A stretch of 64,000 nt of DNA from Pseudomonas sp. N40(2020) (GTDB lineage Bacteria > Pseudomonadota > Gammaproteobacteria > Pseudomonadales > Pseudomonadaceae), in contig NZ_JACSZV010000019.1 of assembly GCF_014472415.1 (NCBI RefSeq), forward strand, positions 48,393-112,392. Direction: 5' to 3'. Within the stretch, counting starts at the first letter, position 1, and the number at the start of each line of letters is the position of its first letter. Below are positions 1 through 8,094 of this stretch, piece after piece. The position numbers and the translations under genes were made by a program. Under the pieces are notes generated by a model, which did not search any database, was not told the origin of the DNA, and saw nothing but the letters and a program-made list of their open reading frames with translations.

Positions 1-523
1 GGTTGCAGATCCCCAGACCCGAACCGATCAGACCGGCCAGCGGCATCACCGCGATGCAGCCGATTTCCGCGAGTTGACGGGCGATGATCGGGTCATCGCT
101 GGTGTAGACCATCACGTCGAAACCTTCCTTGACCAGCGTTTCGGCGGCCTTGAGGGTTTCGATCACGTTGGGGAACAGGGTTTTCTGGTCAGCCAGCACT
201 TCCAGCTTCACCAGGTTGTGGCCGTCGAGGAGTTCGCGGGCCAGGCGGCAGGTGCGCACGGCTTCGATGGCGTCGTAGCAACCAGCGGTATTCGGCAGGA
301 AGGTGTAGCGATCCGGCGACAGCACGTCGAGCAGGTTCGGCTCGCCTTCGATCTGGCCGAGGTTGGTGCGGCGCACGGCGAAGGTGACGATTTCGGCACC
401 CGAGGCTTCGATCGCCTGGCGGGTTTCTTCCATGTCACGGTACTTGCCGGTACCGACCAGCAAACGCGACTGGTAAGTACGACCGGCCAGCACAAAAGGC
501 TTGTCGCTACGAACGATGCTCAT
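1..523 (-). CDS. thiG: Thiazole synthase ThiG (5' part; cut by window edge)
   Basis: ThiG builds the thiazole phosphate ring of thiamine from deoxyxylulose 5-phosphate, dehydroglycine and the sulfur carried by ThiS thiocarboxylate, in the cytoplasm. The visible N-terminal 174 codons start [20 protein letters not shown], and the stretches [18 protein letters not shown] and [15 protein letters not shown] match the ThiG TIM barrel. The family is about 260 residues, so roughly a third lies beyond position 1. The ATG is at 521-523. It lies 60 bp downstream of thiS on the same strand, the usual thiS-thiG pairing, so the two are probably co-transcribed. Confidence 0.95.
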   Translation of the reverse strand, partial: MSIVRSDKPFVLAGRTYQSRLLVGTGKYRDMEETRQAIEASGAEIVTFAVRRTNLGQIEGEPNLLDVLSPDRYTFLPNTAGCYDAIEAVRTCRLARELLDGHNLVKLEVLADQKTLFPNVIETLKAAETLVKEGFDVMVYTSDDPIIARQLAEIGCIAVMPLAGLIGSGLGICN

Positions 524-583
524 GGGGAATCCTCTTTAAAGGTGAGGGTCTTGCAGAATTCTGTGCCCTTGCGGGCCGAACGA

Positions 584-784
584 CTAGCCGCCGCCGATGG
601 CGTGCACCACTTCGACATTGTCGCCGTCGTTGAGCGTGGTGTCGGCATGCTGGCTGCGCGGGACGATATCCAGATTGAGTTCGACTGCTACCCGGCGTCC
701 GGTCAGATCCAGACGGGTCAGCAGGGCCGCAACGGTTTCACCGTCGGGCAGTTCAAGGGATTCGCCGTTCAACTGAATGCGCAT
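584..784 (-). CDS. thiS: Sulfur carrier protein ThiS
   Basis: This 66-residue ubiquitin-like sulfur carrier is adenylated and thiocarboxylated at its C-terminus and gives sulfur to ThiG for thiazole formation. The product begins [15 protein letters not shown] and ends in AIGGG, the Gly-Gly tail required for activation. I chose the ATG at 784 because it gives the canonical MxIxLNGE start; an in-frame ATG six codons upstream would add an atypical MMAALR extension. It sits just upstream of thiG on the minus strand. The activating enzyme ThiF is not in the window. Confidence 0.93.
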   Translation of the reverse strand: MRIQLNGESLELPDGETVAALLTRLDLTGRRVAVELNLDIVPRSQHADTTLNDGDNVEVVHAIGGG

Positions 785-874
785 GCGCAAGGCCGCCATC
801 ATTTTTAGGGGCTGGCATTCTAGCCCGATCAGACGGGGCGACCCAAGCCATTCATCGTGAAATGGACTACCCGG

Positions 875-1246
875 TCAGCTCAGCCGCCAGGCGGCCAGCC
901 CCAGGCACAGCCAGCCGATCAGAAACGCCAGGCCGCCGAACGGGGTGATGATGCCAAGCTTGCTGATGCCGGTGATGGTCAGTAGGTACAGGCTGCCGGA
1001 GAACAACAAAATGCCGATGGAGAACGAAACGCCAGCCCAGGCCACCAGCCGACCCTGAATCTGTGTGGCCAGCAGCGCCACGCCGAACAGCGCCAAAGTG
1101 TGCACCAGTTGATAGGTGACGCCGGTGTGGAAAATCGCCAGATACTCGGGCGTCAGGCGGTTTTTCAGGCCGTGGGCGGCGAATGCACCCAACGCAACCC
1201 CGGTAAAACCAAAGAAAGCGGCCAGCATCAGAAAGCCACGCAGCAT
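875..1246 (-). CDS. DUF423 family small membrane protein
   Basis: This 123-residue integral membrane protein belongs to the DUF423 (YgdD-like) family, whose function is unknown. The N-terminus MLRGFLMLAAFFGFTGVALG and the motif GAFAAHGLK are typical of the family. Four hydrophobic segments can be seen (about residues 5-22, 43-62, 68-88 and 97-118). A GGAG ribosome-binding site precedes the ATG. It is divergent from mtgA, with a 74-bp shared upstream region. The family assignment is firm; no function is proposed. Confidence 0.9.
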   Translation of the reverse strand: MLRGFLMLAAFFGFTGVALGAFAAHGLKNRLTPEYLAIFHTGVTYQLVHTLALFGVALLATQIQGRLVAWAGVSFSIGILLFSGSLYLLTITGISKLGIITPFGGLAFLIGWLCLGLAAWRLS

Positions 1247-1281
1247 GTGGAACTCCAGTCAGACTCGATCGGCAGGGTCTG

Positions 1282-1287
1282 TATAAT
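1282..1287 (+). promoter_or_regulatory. Consensus -10 hexamer upstream of mtgA
   Basis: A perfect TATAAT lies about 34 bp before the mtgA start in the divergent DUF423/mtgA spacer. No good -35 hexamer is visible 16-18 bp upstream, so only the -10 is proposed. Confidence 0.4.
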
Positions 1288-1320
1288 GGCCCGCTCCACG
1301 GGTTCGGCCAAGCCATCTCT

Positions 1321-2043
1321 ATGCTGCGTTCAATTTTCCGTCGTCTCACGAAGGCCCTGCTCTGGTTCGCGGGCGGCAGCGTATTGCTGGTCCTGTTGTT
1401 TCGTTTCGTGCCGCCGCCCGGCACGGCGCTGATGGTCGAGCGCAAGGTCGAATCCTGGGTCGACGGCGAGCCGATTGACCTGCAACGCACCTGGAAACCG
1501 TGGGATGAGATCTCCGATGATCTTAAGGTGGCGGTCATGGCCGGCGAGGATCAGAAGTTTCCCGAGCATTGGGGCTTTGATTTCAGCGCTATCCAGGCCG
1601 CGCTGGCCCATAACGAACTCGGAGGCTCGATTCGCGGCGCCAGTACGTTGAGCCAGCAAGTGTCGAAGAACCTGTTTCTGTGGGCCGGTCGTAGTTATCT
1701 GCGAAAAGGTCTGGAAGCTTGGTTTACCGCGCTGATCGAGGTGTTCTGGCCCAAGCAGCGGATTCTTGAGGTGTATCTGAACAGCGTCGAGTGGGATGAC
1801 GGGGTATTTGGCGCTGAAGCGGCGGCCCGGCATCACTTTGGCGTGAGCGCCAAGTCGCTGTCCCGGCAGCAGGCAAGCTATCTGGCGGCTGTCCTGCCGA
1901 ACCCACGGGTCTGGAGTGCGAGCCATCCGACAGCGTATGTTTCGCGCCGAGCCGGGTGGATTCGCCAGCAGATGAGCCAGTTGGGCGGGACGAGCTATCT
2001 GCTCGGGCTCAATGATTCGCGCCGGGCGCCTTGGGCGCAGTAG
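1321..2043 (+). CDS. mtgA: Monofunctional biosynthetic peptidoglycan transglycosylase
   Basis: MtgA polymerises lipid II into glycan strands at the inner membrane without transpeptidase activity. The 240-residue product has one N-terminal membrane anchor (about residues 13-30, LLWFAGGSVLLVLLFRFV) followed by a GT51 domain. GT51 motifs are clear: GEDQKFPEHWGFD with the catalytic Glu around residue 80, GASTLSQQVSKNLFL, and later LEVYLNSVEWDDGVFGAEAA. There is no penicillin-binding transpeptidase domain. Length matches the family. It stands alone between DUF423 (divergent) and rpoH (convergent). Confidence 0.96.
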   Translation: MLRSIFRRLTKALLWFAGGSVLLVLLFRFVPPPGTALMVERKVESWVDGEPIDLQRTWKPWDEISDDLKVAVMAGEDQKFPEHWGFDFSAIQAALAHNELGGSIRGASTLSQQVSKNLFLWAGRSYLRKGLEAWFTALIEVFWPKQRILEVYLNSVEWDDGVFGAEAAARHHFGVSAKSLSRQQASYLAAVLPNPRVWSASHPTAYVSRRAGWIRQQMSQLGGTSYLLGLNDSRRAPWAQ

Positions 2044-2054
2044 CGCCATAAAGC

Positions 2055-2131
2055 AAAAGATCGCAGCCTTCGGCAGCTCCTACACGGGATTGCATTTCAC
2101 CTGGAGAAGCTGCCGAAGGCTGCGATCTTTT
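2055..2131. repeat. Inverted repeat with 24-bp arms between mtgA and rpoH
   Basis: Perfect 24-bp inverted arms at 2055-2078 and 2108-2131, reading GATCGCAGCCTTCGGCAGCT in the core, flank a 29-bp spacer. This is a dispersed Pseudomonas intergenic palindrome, different in sequence from the GTGGGAGC type found elsewhere in the window. It can form a long hairpin at the 3' end of mtgA. Confidence 0.8.
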
Positions 2132-2143
2132 GATCTGCTGAAC

Positions 2144-2179
2144 AAAAACGCCCCGATCATTGCTGATCGGGGCGTTTTT
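2144..2179. terminator. Bidirectional rho-independent terminator (mtgA/rpoH)
   Basis: A perfect 16-bp stem (ACGCCCCGATCA core) with a 4-nt loop is flanked by A5 on the left and T5 on the right, so it can terminate transcription from both sides. It sits 17 bp past the rpoH stop and about 100 bp past the mtgA stop. Confidence 0.9.
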
Positions 2180-2196
2180 ATTTGCCGAGGCGCCGG

Positions 2197-3051
2197 TTAC
2201 GCGGCAATCGACAACTTGAGCTTGTTCATCGCGCTTTTTTCGAGCTGACGGATACGCTCGGCCGACACGTTGTACTTCTGCGCCAGGTCGTGCAGCGTAG
2301 CTTTTTCTTCTGCCAGCCAGCGCTGGTAAAGGATGTCACGGCTGCGTTCGTCCAGCACTTCCAGCGCTTCGTGCAGATTGCTGTTGGAGTTGTCGCTCCA
2401 GTCGGCATCTTCCAGTTGACGCGCCGGGTCGTACCGGTGGTCTTCCAGATAGTTGGCCGGCGACTGGAAAGCGCTGTCGTCGTCCGCTTCCGCGGCCGGG
2501 TCGAAGGCCATGTCGTGGCCGGTCAGGCGACTTTCCATCTCGCGCACTTCCCGCGGTTCGACGCCGAGGCTTTCCGCCACACGGTGGACTTCCTCGTTGT
2601 TCAGCCACGCCAGACGTTTCTTCTGGCTGCGCAGGTTGAAGAACAGCTTGCGCTGGGCCTTGGTGGTCGCGACTTTCACAATGCGCCAGTTGCGCAGGAT
2701 GAACTCGTGAATTTCCGCCTTGATCCAGTGCACGGCGAACGACACCAGACGCACACCCATTTCCGGGTTGAAGCGTTTCACAGCCTTCATCAGGCCGACG
2801 TTACCTTCCTGGATCAGGTCAGCCTGAGCCAGACCATAGCCGGAATAGCTACGGGCAATGTGTACGACAAAACGCAGGTGGGCGAGCACCATCTGCCGAG
2901 CCGCCCCCAAATCCTGCTCATAGTAGAGACTCTCGGCCAGTTCACGCTCCTGCTCCGGCGTCAGCAATGGAATGCTGTTCACGGTGTGCACATAGGCTTC
3001 CAGGTTCGCACCTGGAACCAACGCGTACGCAGGTTGCAAAGAATTGGTCAT
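2197..3051 (-). CDS. rpoH: RNA polymerase sigma-32 factor RpoH
   Basis: RpoH directs RNA polymerase to heat-shock promoters. The 284-residue product begins [20 protein letters not shown]. Region 2 is clear ([20 protein letters not shown]), as is the RpoH-box region around QRKLFFNLR, where sigma-32 contacts regulators; region 4 ends with the helix-turn-helix [21 protein letters not shown] chose the ATG at 3051 because a strong GGAGG lies 8 nt upstream; an in-frame start 14 codons earlier gives an atypical extension. It follows ftsX on the same strand after a 116-bp leader, so it can be read from its own promoter or from fts read-through. Confidence 0.97.
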   Translation of the reverse strand: MTNSLQPAYALVPGANLEAYVHTVNSIPLLTPEQERELAESLYYEQDLGAARQMVLAHLRFVVHIARSYSGYGLAQADLIQEGNVGLMKAVKRFNPEMGVRLVSFAVHWIKAEIHEFILRNWRIVKVATTKAQRKLFFNLRSQKKRLAWLNNEEVHRVAESLGVEPREVREMESRLTGHDMAFDPAAEADDDSAFQSPANYLEDHRYDPARQLEDADWSDNSNSNLHEALEVLDERSRDILYQRWLAEEKATLHDLAQKYNVSAERIRQLEKSAMNKLKLSIAA

Positions 3052-3108
3052 ACGAAAAAACCTCCGACTTACATAACTCGCGCCTTTCGGCACTGCGAAA
3101 AATTGACC

Positions 3109-3130
3109 GGGAACTCAAGTACAAGTTCCC
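3109..3130 (-). promoter_or_regulatory. Hairpin in the ftsX-rpoH leader
   Basis: GGGAACT and AGTTCCC pair perfectly around an 8-nt loop, about 60 nt before the rpoH start and immediately after a T7 run on the rpoH strand. It may affect rpoH mRNA folding or upstream processing. Only the inverted repeat is seen; the role is inferred. Confidence 0.4.
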
Positions 3131-3167
3131 AAAAAAACCGCAAGGCCAATCACGCGCAAAAAAGATT

Positions 3168-4193
3168 CTACTTCGGCGCCAGCTCCCTGAGATGACGTGC
3201 GACTGCAATCCATGCACCGATATAACCCAACAGCACCGCGCCAAGCAAGAGCGACAGACCGTCGGCAACTGGCACTCCGGCCAGTGCGAAATCACTGCCG
3301 TACAAGCCGGCCAGTCCAACCACCGCATCGTTCAACCAGTTCAGGCCGAACGCCAATACGCCCCAGGACAGCAGTCCCGCACCGAAGCCATACAACGCGC
3401 CCATATAAAGGAAGGGACGACGTACATAGCTGTCGGTGCCGCCGACGAGTTTAATCACTTCTATCTCGGTGCGGCGGTTTTCAATATGAAGACGAATGGT
3501 ATTGCCTATCACCAAAAGTAATGCAGAAACCAACAACACCGTCAGACCGAAGACAAAACGATCGCCGAGCTTGAGGATGGCGGCCAGACGCTCGACCCAG
3601 ACTAGATCAAGTTGTGCCTGTTGTACCTTGGGCAGCTCGGAAAGTTTTTGTCTTAATGCTTCCAGGGTCGGCTTGTCGACCTCGTTCGGGGTCACCAGCA
3701 CCACACCCGGCAACGGGTTTTCCGGCAGCTCGCGCAGGGCTTCGCCCAATCCGGACTGCTGCTGGAACTCTTCCAGCGCCTGATCGCGGCCGACATATTC
3801 AGCATCAGCTACGCCGGGCATGCCTTTGATCTGCTCGCGCAACGATTCGCCCTGCTCCGGGCTGGCGTCGAGTTGCAGGTACAGCGAAATCTGCGCCGCC
3901 CGCTGCCACGAACCGCCGAGACGCTCGACGTTGTTGAGCAACAGCGACAACCCCATCGGCAGGCTCAGCGCCACGGCCATCACCATGCAGGTGAAGAAGC
4001 TGCCGATCGGCTGCTTGCCGAGACGACGCAGGCTGTCGAGCAAACTGGCACGATGGCTTTCGACCCAGGCGCGGAACAGCGTGGCGAAATCCGGGCCGTC
4101 GTCATCGTCGTGCTTTTTCTTCTTTTGCGGCTGCGGATCGGCGGCCTTGGGGGCCACGCGCTCGGAAACCTTGGGGCTACGCGTCGCACTCAT
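3168..4193 (-). CDS. ftsX: Cell division ABC transporter subunit FtsX
   Basis: FtsX is the membrane partner of FtsE; the complex acts at the septum to activate periplasmic peptidoglycan hydrolases. The 341-residue product has a charged cytoplasmic N-terminus containing a run of Lys and Asp (PQPQKKKKHDDDDG), a first membrane helix (about residues 70-92), a periplasmic domain, and three C-terminal helices (LTVLLVSALLLVIGNTIRL and following). The start overlaps the ftsE stop by 4 bp (ATGA), typical of translational coupling. Confidence 0.96.
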   Translation of the reverse strand: MSATRSPKVSERVAPKAADPQPQKKKKHDDDDGPDFATLFRAWVESHRASLLDSLRRLGKQPIGSFFTCMVMAVALSLPMGLSLLLNNVERLGGSWQRAAQISLYLQLDASPEQGESLREQIKGMPGVADAEYVGRDQALEEFQQQSGLGEALRELPENPLPGVVLVTPNEVDKPTLEALRQKLSELPKVQQAQLDLVWVERLAAILKLGDRFVFGLTVLLVSALLLVIGNTIRLHIENRRTEIEVIKLVGGTDSYVRRPFLYMGALYGFGAGLLSWGVLAFGLNWLNDAVVGLAGLYGSDFALAGVPVADGLSLLLGAVLLGYIGAWIAVARHLRELAPK

Positions 4194-4861
4194 TCGCCGG
4201 CCTCCCCGTCGCCGATCAATCGGCCACGTTGCAAGGTCAGCATGCGATGACGCATGCGCGCGATCAGTGCCAGGTCGTGACTCGCGATCAACACGCTGGT
4301 GCCCAGCCGGTTGATGTCTTCGAACACGCCCATGATCTCGGCCGCCAGACGCGGGTCGAGGTTACCGGTCGGTTCGTCCGCCAGCAGCAAGGCCGGGCGA
4401 TGGACGATGGCGCGGGCAATGCCGACGCGCTGTTGCTGACCGGTGGACAGGTCGCCGGGGTACAGATCGGTTTTATCCGACAGCGCCACGCGCTCCAGCG
4501 CCGAGTCGACACGCTTGGCGATCTCGGCCTTGGACAGCCCGAGAATCTGCAACGGCAATGCGACGTTGTTGAACACGGTGCGATCAAACAGCAACTGGTG
4601 ATTCTGGAACACCACGCCGATCTGCCGACGCAGGAACGGAATCTGTGCGTTGCTGATGGTGCTCAGGTCTTGCCCGGCCAGCAGCAATTTGCCGCTGGTT
4701 GGACGTTCCATCGCCAGCAACAGGCGCAAAAGCGTTGATTTGCCGGCGCCAGAATGGCCGGTGACAAACAAGAACTCGCCACGACGGACTCGAAAGCTCA
4801 GCTCATGCAAGCCGACGTGACCGTTCGGGTACCGTTTACCGACCTGTTCGAAACGAATCAT
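4190..4861 (-). CDS. ftsE: Cell division ATP-binding protein FtsE
   Basis: FtsE is the cytoplasmic ATPase of the FtsEX complex. The 223-residue product shows the full ABC motif set: Walker A GHSGAGKST, Q-loop VFQNHQLL, signature LSTGQQQR, Walker B ALLLADEPTGNLD and switch His in IASHDLAL. Length is normal. Start and stop overlap ftsY and ftsX by 4 bp each, giving a tightly coupled ftsY-ftsE-ftsX unit. Confidence 0.97.
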   Translation of the reverse strand: MIRFEQVGKRYPNGHVGLHELSFRVRRGEFLFVTGHSGAGKSTLLRLLLAMERPTSGKLLLAGQDLSTISNAQIPFLRRQIGVVFQNHQLLFDRTVFNNVALPLQILGLSKAEIAKRVDSALERVALSDKTDLYPGDLSTGQQQRVGIARAIVHRPALLLADEPTGNLDPRLAAEIMGVFEDINRLGTSVLIASHDLALIARMRHRMLTLQRGRLIGDGEAGE

Positions 4862-6393
4862 GAACGCTCCCGCTCGGCAAACAGTGCCTGGACAAAGGGT
4901 TCGGCTTCAAAAGTACGCAAATCGTCGATGCCTTCACCGACACCAATGTAGCGGATCGGCAGGCCGAACTGCTTGGCCAGGGCAAAAATCACCCCGCCCT
5001 TGGCGGTGCCGTCGAGCTTGGTCAGCGCCAGGCCGGTCAGTTCGACAGTCTGGTTGAACTGCTTGGCCTGGTTGATGGCGTTCTGGCCGGTGCCAGCGTC
5101 GAGCACCAGCAGCACTTCGTGCGGCGCGTCGGCGTCGAGCTTGCCGATTACCCGGCGAACCTTTTTCAGTTCTTCCATCAGGTTGTCTTTGGTGTGCAGA
5201 CGGCCAGCGGTGTCGGCGATCAGCACATCGATGCCACGGGCCTTGGCGGCCTGCACGGCGTCGAAGATTACCGAAGCCGAATCAGCACCAGTGTGCTGAG
5301 CAATCACCGGGATCTTGTTGCGCTCTCCCCAGACCTGCAACTGCTCCACGGCGGCGGCGCGGAAGGTGTCACCGGCGGCGAGCATGACTTTCTTGCCTTC
5401 CAGTTGCAGCTTCTTCGCCAGTTTGCCGATGGTCGTGGTCTTGCCGGCGCCGTTGACGCCGACCACCAGAATCACGAATGGCTTGTTCTGCGAAACGATC
5501 TTCAGCGGCTGCTCGACCGGTTTGAGCATCGCGGCCAGCTCGGCCTGCAGGGATTTGTAGAGTGCGTCGGCATCGGCCAGCTCCTTGCGGGCGACCTTTT
5601 GGGTCAGGCGCTGAATGATCTGCGTGGTAGCTTCCACGCCGACGTCGGCAGTCAGCAAACGGGTTTCGAGGTCATCGAGCAGCTCGTCATCGATAGTCTT
5701 CCTGCCAAGGAACAGGCTGGCCATACCCTCGCCGATGCTGGCGCTGGTTTTCGACAGACCTTGCTTGAGGCGGGCGAAGAAACCGGCTTTGGTCTCCTCG
5801 GTACGCGGGGCTTCGGCCGGAACTTCGACGGGCGCAGCTTCAACCGCAACGATTGGCGCAACGACAACCGGCGCGGGTGCTGGCTCTGGCTCTGGCTCTG
5901 GCTCTGGTTGCTGGATGATTGGCGCAACTGGAGCAACCGGCTCGGCAAACACTGGCGCAACAGGCTCTGCCAAAACCGGCGCAGGCTCGACAACCGGCTC
6001 AACCACAGGCGCCGGAGCAACCTCGGCAACGAACGCGGCAGGCGCAGGAATTGGCGGTGTCACATGGGGCGCCGCCTCTTCCACCAGCGCCACCGGCTCT
6101 TCCGCCACTGGCAAAGTCAGCCACGGTTCGGCGGCCGGGGTCAGCGGCAATTCGGCGGCCACCGGGATTTGAGTCTCAGGCTCTGCCGCCGGTTGCAGCA
6201 CCGGCTCGGCAATCGGCAGAACGATCGGCGTCGGCTCTTCTTCTATTACGAGAGCAGGCTCAGGGGCCGGCTCAGGAATCGCGGGCGGCGGTTCGACGAC
6301 GGGTTCCTGCGGTTTTTTACGCAGCCATCCGAACAGGCTTTTCTTCTCGCCAGCCGCAGCTGGGGTCTTCTTGTCGTCGTTGGAACCAAACAT
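4858..6393 (-). CDS. ftsY: Signal recognition particle receptor FtsY
   Basis: FtsY receives SRP-ribosome complexes at the membrane and, with Ffh, hands nascent membrane proteins to the translocon. Residues 1 to about 200 form a Pro/Glu/Ala-rich acidic A domain that includes a PEPEPEPEP run. The NG domain follows, with G1 GVNGAGKTTTIGKLA, DTAGR and TKLDGTAKGG. At 511 residues it is on the long side because of the A domain. A hexamer repeat (CTGGCT repeated four times near 5880-5905) underlies the Glu-Pro run. It is the first gene of the ftsYEX operon. Confidence 0.97.
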   Translation of the reverse strand: MFGSNDDKKTPAAAGEKKSLFGWLRKKPQEPVVEPPPAIPEPAPEPALVIEEEPTPIVLPIAEPVLQPAAEPETQIPVAAELPLTPAAEPWLTLPVAEEPVALVEEAAPHVTPPIPAPAAFVAEVAPAPVVEPVVEPAPVLAEPVAPVFAEPVAPVAPIIQQPEPEPEPEPAPAPVVVAPIVAVEAAPVEVPAEAPRTEETKAGFFARLKQGLSKTSASIGEGMASLFLGRKTIDDELLDDLETRLLTADVGVEATTQIIQRLTQKVARKELADADALYKSLQAELAAMLKPVEQPLKIVSQNKPFVILVVGVNGAGKTTTIGKLAKKLQLEGKKVMLAAGDTFRAAAVEQLQVWGERNKIPVIAQHTGADSASVIFDAVQAAKARGIDVLIADTAGRLHTKDNLMEELKKVRRVIGKLDADAPHEVLLVLDAGTGQNAINQAKQFNQTVELTGLALTKLDGTAKGGVIFALAKQFGLPIRYIGVGEGIDDLRTFEAEPFVQALFAERERS

Positions 6394-6738
6394 GGAGGAC
6401 GGCTATCTCACGGTAGCGACGCGCCATAAGGGCGCCCCGGCAAATAAATATTCGATGCAGAACAGACTGTGTTTCACCCAGCTTGTTCACGCGCAACATT
6501 TTGTCGAGGCGCCAAAGGCACCTCAAAGGTCGATTATTACGAAGGACTGGAACGGCATCGTCGGCGAAAACGCAGAGTTTAGCTGACAAACTCAAAGCTT
6601 CTGCCGGAAACCCATACAACCTATCGACTGATCAAAGGCCTGATAGGCGTGGCCGCCAGTAAAACGGATCAGTATCCTAGCACCTCCTCGCCCGCCTAGG
6701 CTAAGACCAAGCGGGCAGCCCAACAGGTTAAAAAACGA
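6394..6738. other. Divergent promoter region between ftsY and the M16 peptidase gene
   Basis: This 345-bp gap holds no convincing gene. It should contain the promoters for ftsYEX (leftward) and the M16 pair (rightward). It is more AT-rich near 6440-6560. I see no clear consensus hexamers, operator palindrome or RNA gene. Confidence 0.5.
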
Positions 6739-8094
6739 ATGAATGCTCTAGCCCGCCGCGCTGCAGGCCTGCTGCTCAGCACAGTCTGCCTGCCCCTTTC
6801 GGCCCTGGCGGCCGACCCGCAACCGACTCACGAATTCACCCTCGACAACGGCCTGAAGGTCGTCGTGCGCGAAGACCATCGCGCGCCGGTGGTGGTGTCG
6901 CAGGTCTGGTACAAGGTCGGCTCCAGCTACGAAACCCCGGGCCAGACCGGTCTGTCCCACGCCCTTGAGCACATGATGTTCAAGGGCAGCGAGAAAGTCG
7001 GCCCCGGTGAAGCCTCGCTGATCCTGCGCGACCTCGGCGCCGAAGAGAACGCTTTCACCAGCGACGACTTCACCGCTTATTACCAGGTGCTGGCCCGCGA
7101 CCGTCTGGGCGTGGCCTTCGAACTGGAAGCCGACCGCATGGCCAATCTGCGCCTGCCGGCCGACGAGTTTGCCAAGGAAATCGAAGTCATCAAGGAAGAG
7201 CGCCGCCTGCGCACCGATGACAAGCCGATGTCCAAGGCCTACGAGCGCTACAAGGCGATGGCTTACCCGGCCAGCGGCTACCACACGCCTACCATCGGCT
7301 GGATGGCTGACCTGGACCGGATGAAGGTCGAAGAGCTACGCCACTGGTATCAATCCTGGTATGTGCCGAACAACGCCACGCTGGTGGTGGTTGGCAACGT
7401 CACGCCGGATGAAGTTAAAACCCTTGCCCAGCGTTACTTCGGACCGATCGCCAAACGCGACGTGCCACCGGCAAAACAACCGCTGGAACTGGCCGAACCC
7501 GGCGAACGGCAGATCACCCTGCATGTGCAGACGCAACTGCCTAGCCTGATGCTCGGCTTCAACGTACCAAGCATCGCCACTGCTGAAGACAAACGTTCGG
7601 TCAACGCCCTGCGCCTGATTTCGGCGCTGCTCGACGGCGGTTACAGCGGTCGCATCCCGACCCAACTGGAGCGCGGCGAAGAGCTGGTGTCCGGCGGTTC
7701 GTCGAGCTACGACGCCTACACCCGTGGCGACAGTCTGTTTACCCTGTCGGCGACGCCGAACACCCAGAAGAAAAAGACCATGGCGCAAGCCGAGGCCGGT
7801 CTCTGGAAGCTGCTGGAACAACTGAAAACCACCGCACCGTCCGCCGAAGAGCTGGAACGCGTGCGGGCTCAAGTGATTGCCGGCCTGGTCTACGAGCGTG
7901 ACTCGATTACCAGCCAGGCCACTGCCATCGGCCAATTGGAGACGGTCGGTCTGTCGTGGAAACTGATGGACACCGAACTCGCCGATCTGGAAAGCGTAAC
8001 CCCGCAAGACATCCAGAACGCCGCCAAGCTGTATTTCACCCGCGAACGTCTCAGCGTCGCCCACGTCCTGCCACTGGAGACGACTCATGAGTAA
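6739..8094 (+). CDS. M16 family zinc metallopeptidase, active subunit (first copy)
   Basis: This pitrilysin/insulinase-family peptidase of 451 residues has an N-terminal signal peptide (MNALARRAAGLLLSTVCLPL, then ALA), so it is probably periplasmic. The inverted zinc motif HxxEH is present as HALEHMMFKGSE near residue 75, and the downstream Glu ligand lies in EVIKEERRLRTDD. Its stop overlaps the start of the next gene by 8 bp. That neighbour lacks HxxEH, so the pair probably forms the active/inactive heterodimer known for bacterial M16B enzymes. The substrate cannot be told from sequence. Confidence 0.93.
   Translation: MNALARRAAGLLLSTVCLPLSALAADPQPTHEFTLDNGLKVVVREDHRAPVVVSQVWYKVGSSYETPGQTGLSHALEHMMFKGSEKVGPGEASLILRDLGAEENAFTSDDFTAYYQVLARDRLGVAFELEADRMANLRLPADEFAKEIEVIKEERRLRTDDKPMSKAYERYKAMAYPASGYHTPTIGWMADLDRMKVEELRHWYQSWYVPNNATLVVVGNVTPDEVKTLAQRYFGPIAKRDVPPAKQPLELAEPGERQITLHVQTQLPSLMLGFNVPSIATAEDKRSVNALRLISALLDGGYSGRIPTQLERGEELVSGGSSSYDAYTRGDSLFTLSATPNTQKKKTMAQAEAGLWKLLEQLKTTAPSAEELERVRAQVIAGLVYERDSITSQATAIGQLETVGLSWKLMDTELADLESVTPQDIQNAAKLYFTRERLSVAHVLPLETTHE

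Noticed and set aside
5119..6429. A 436-codon plus-strand frame opposite ftsY
   Set aside because: It is the antisense shadow of a clear gene, with a biased His/Arg/Trp-rich product and no family match.
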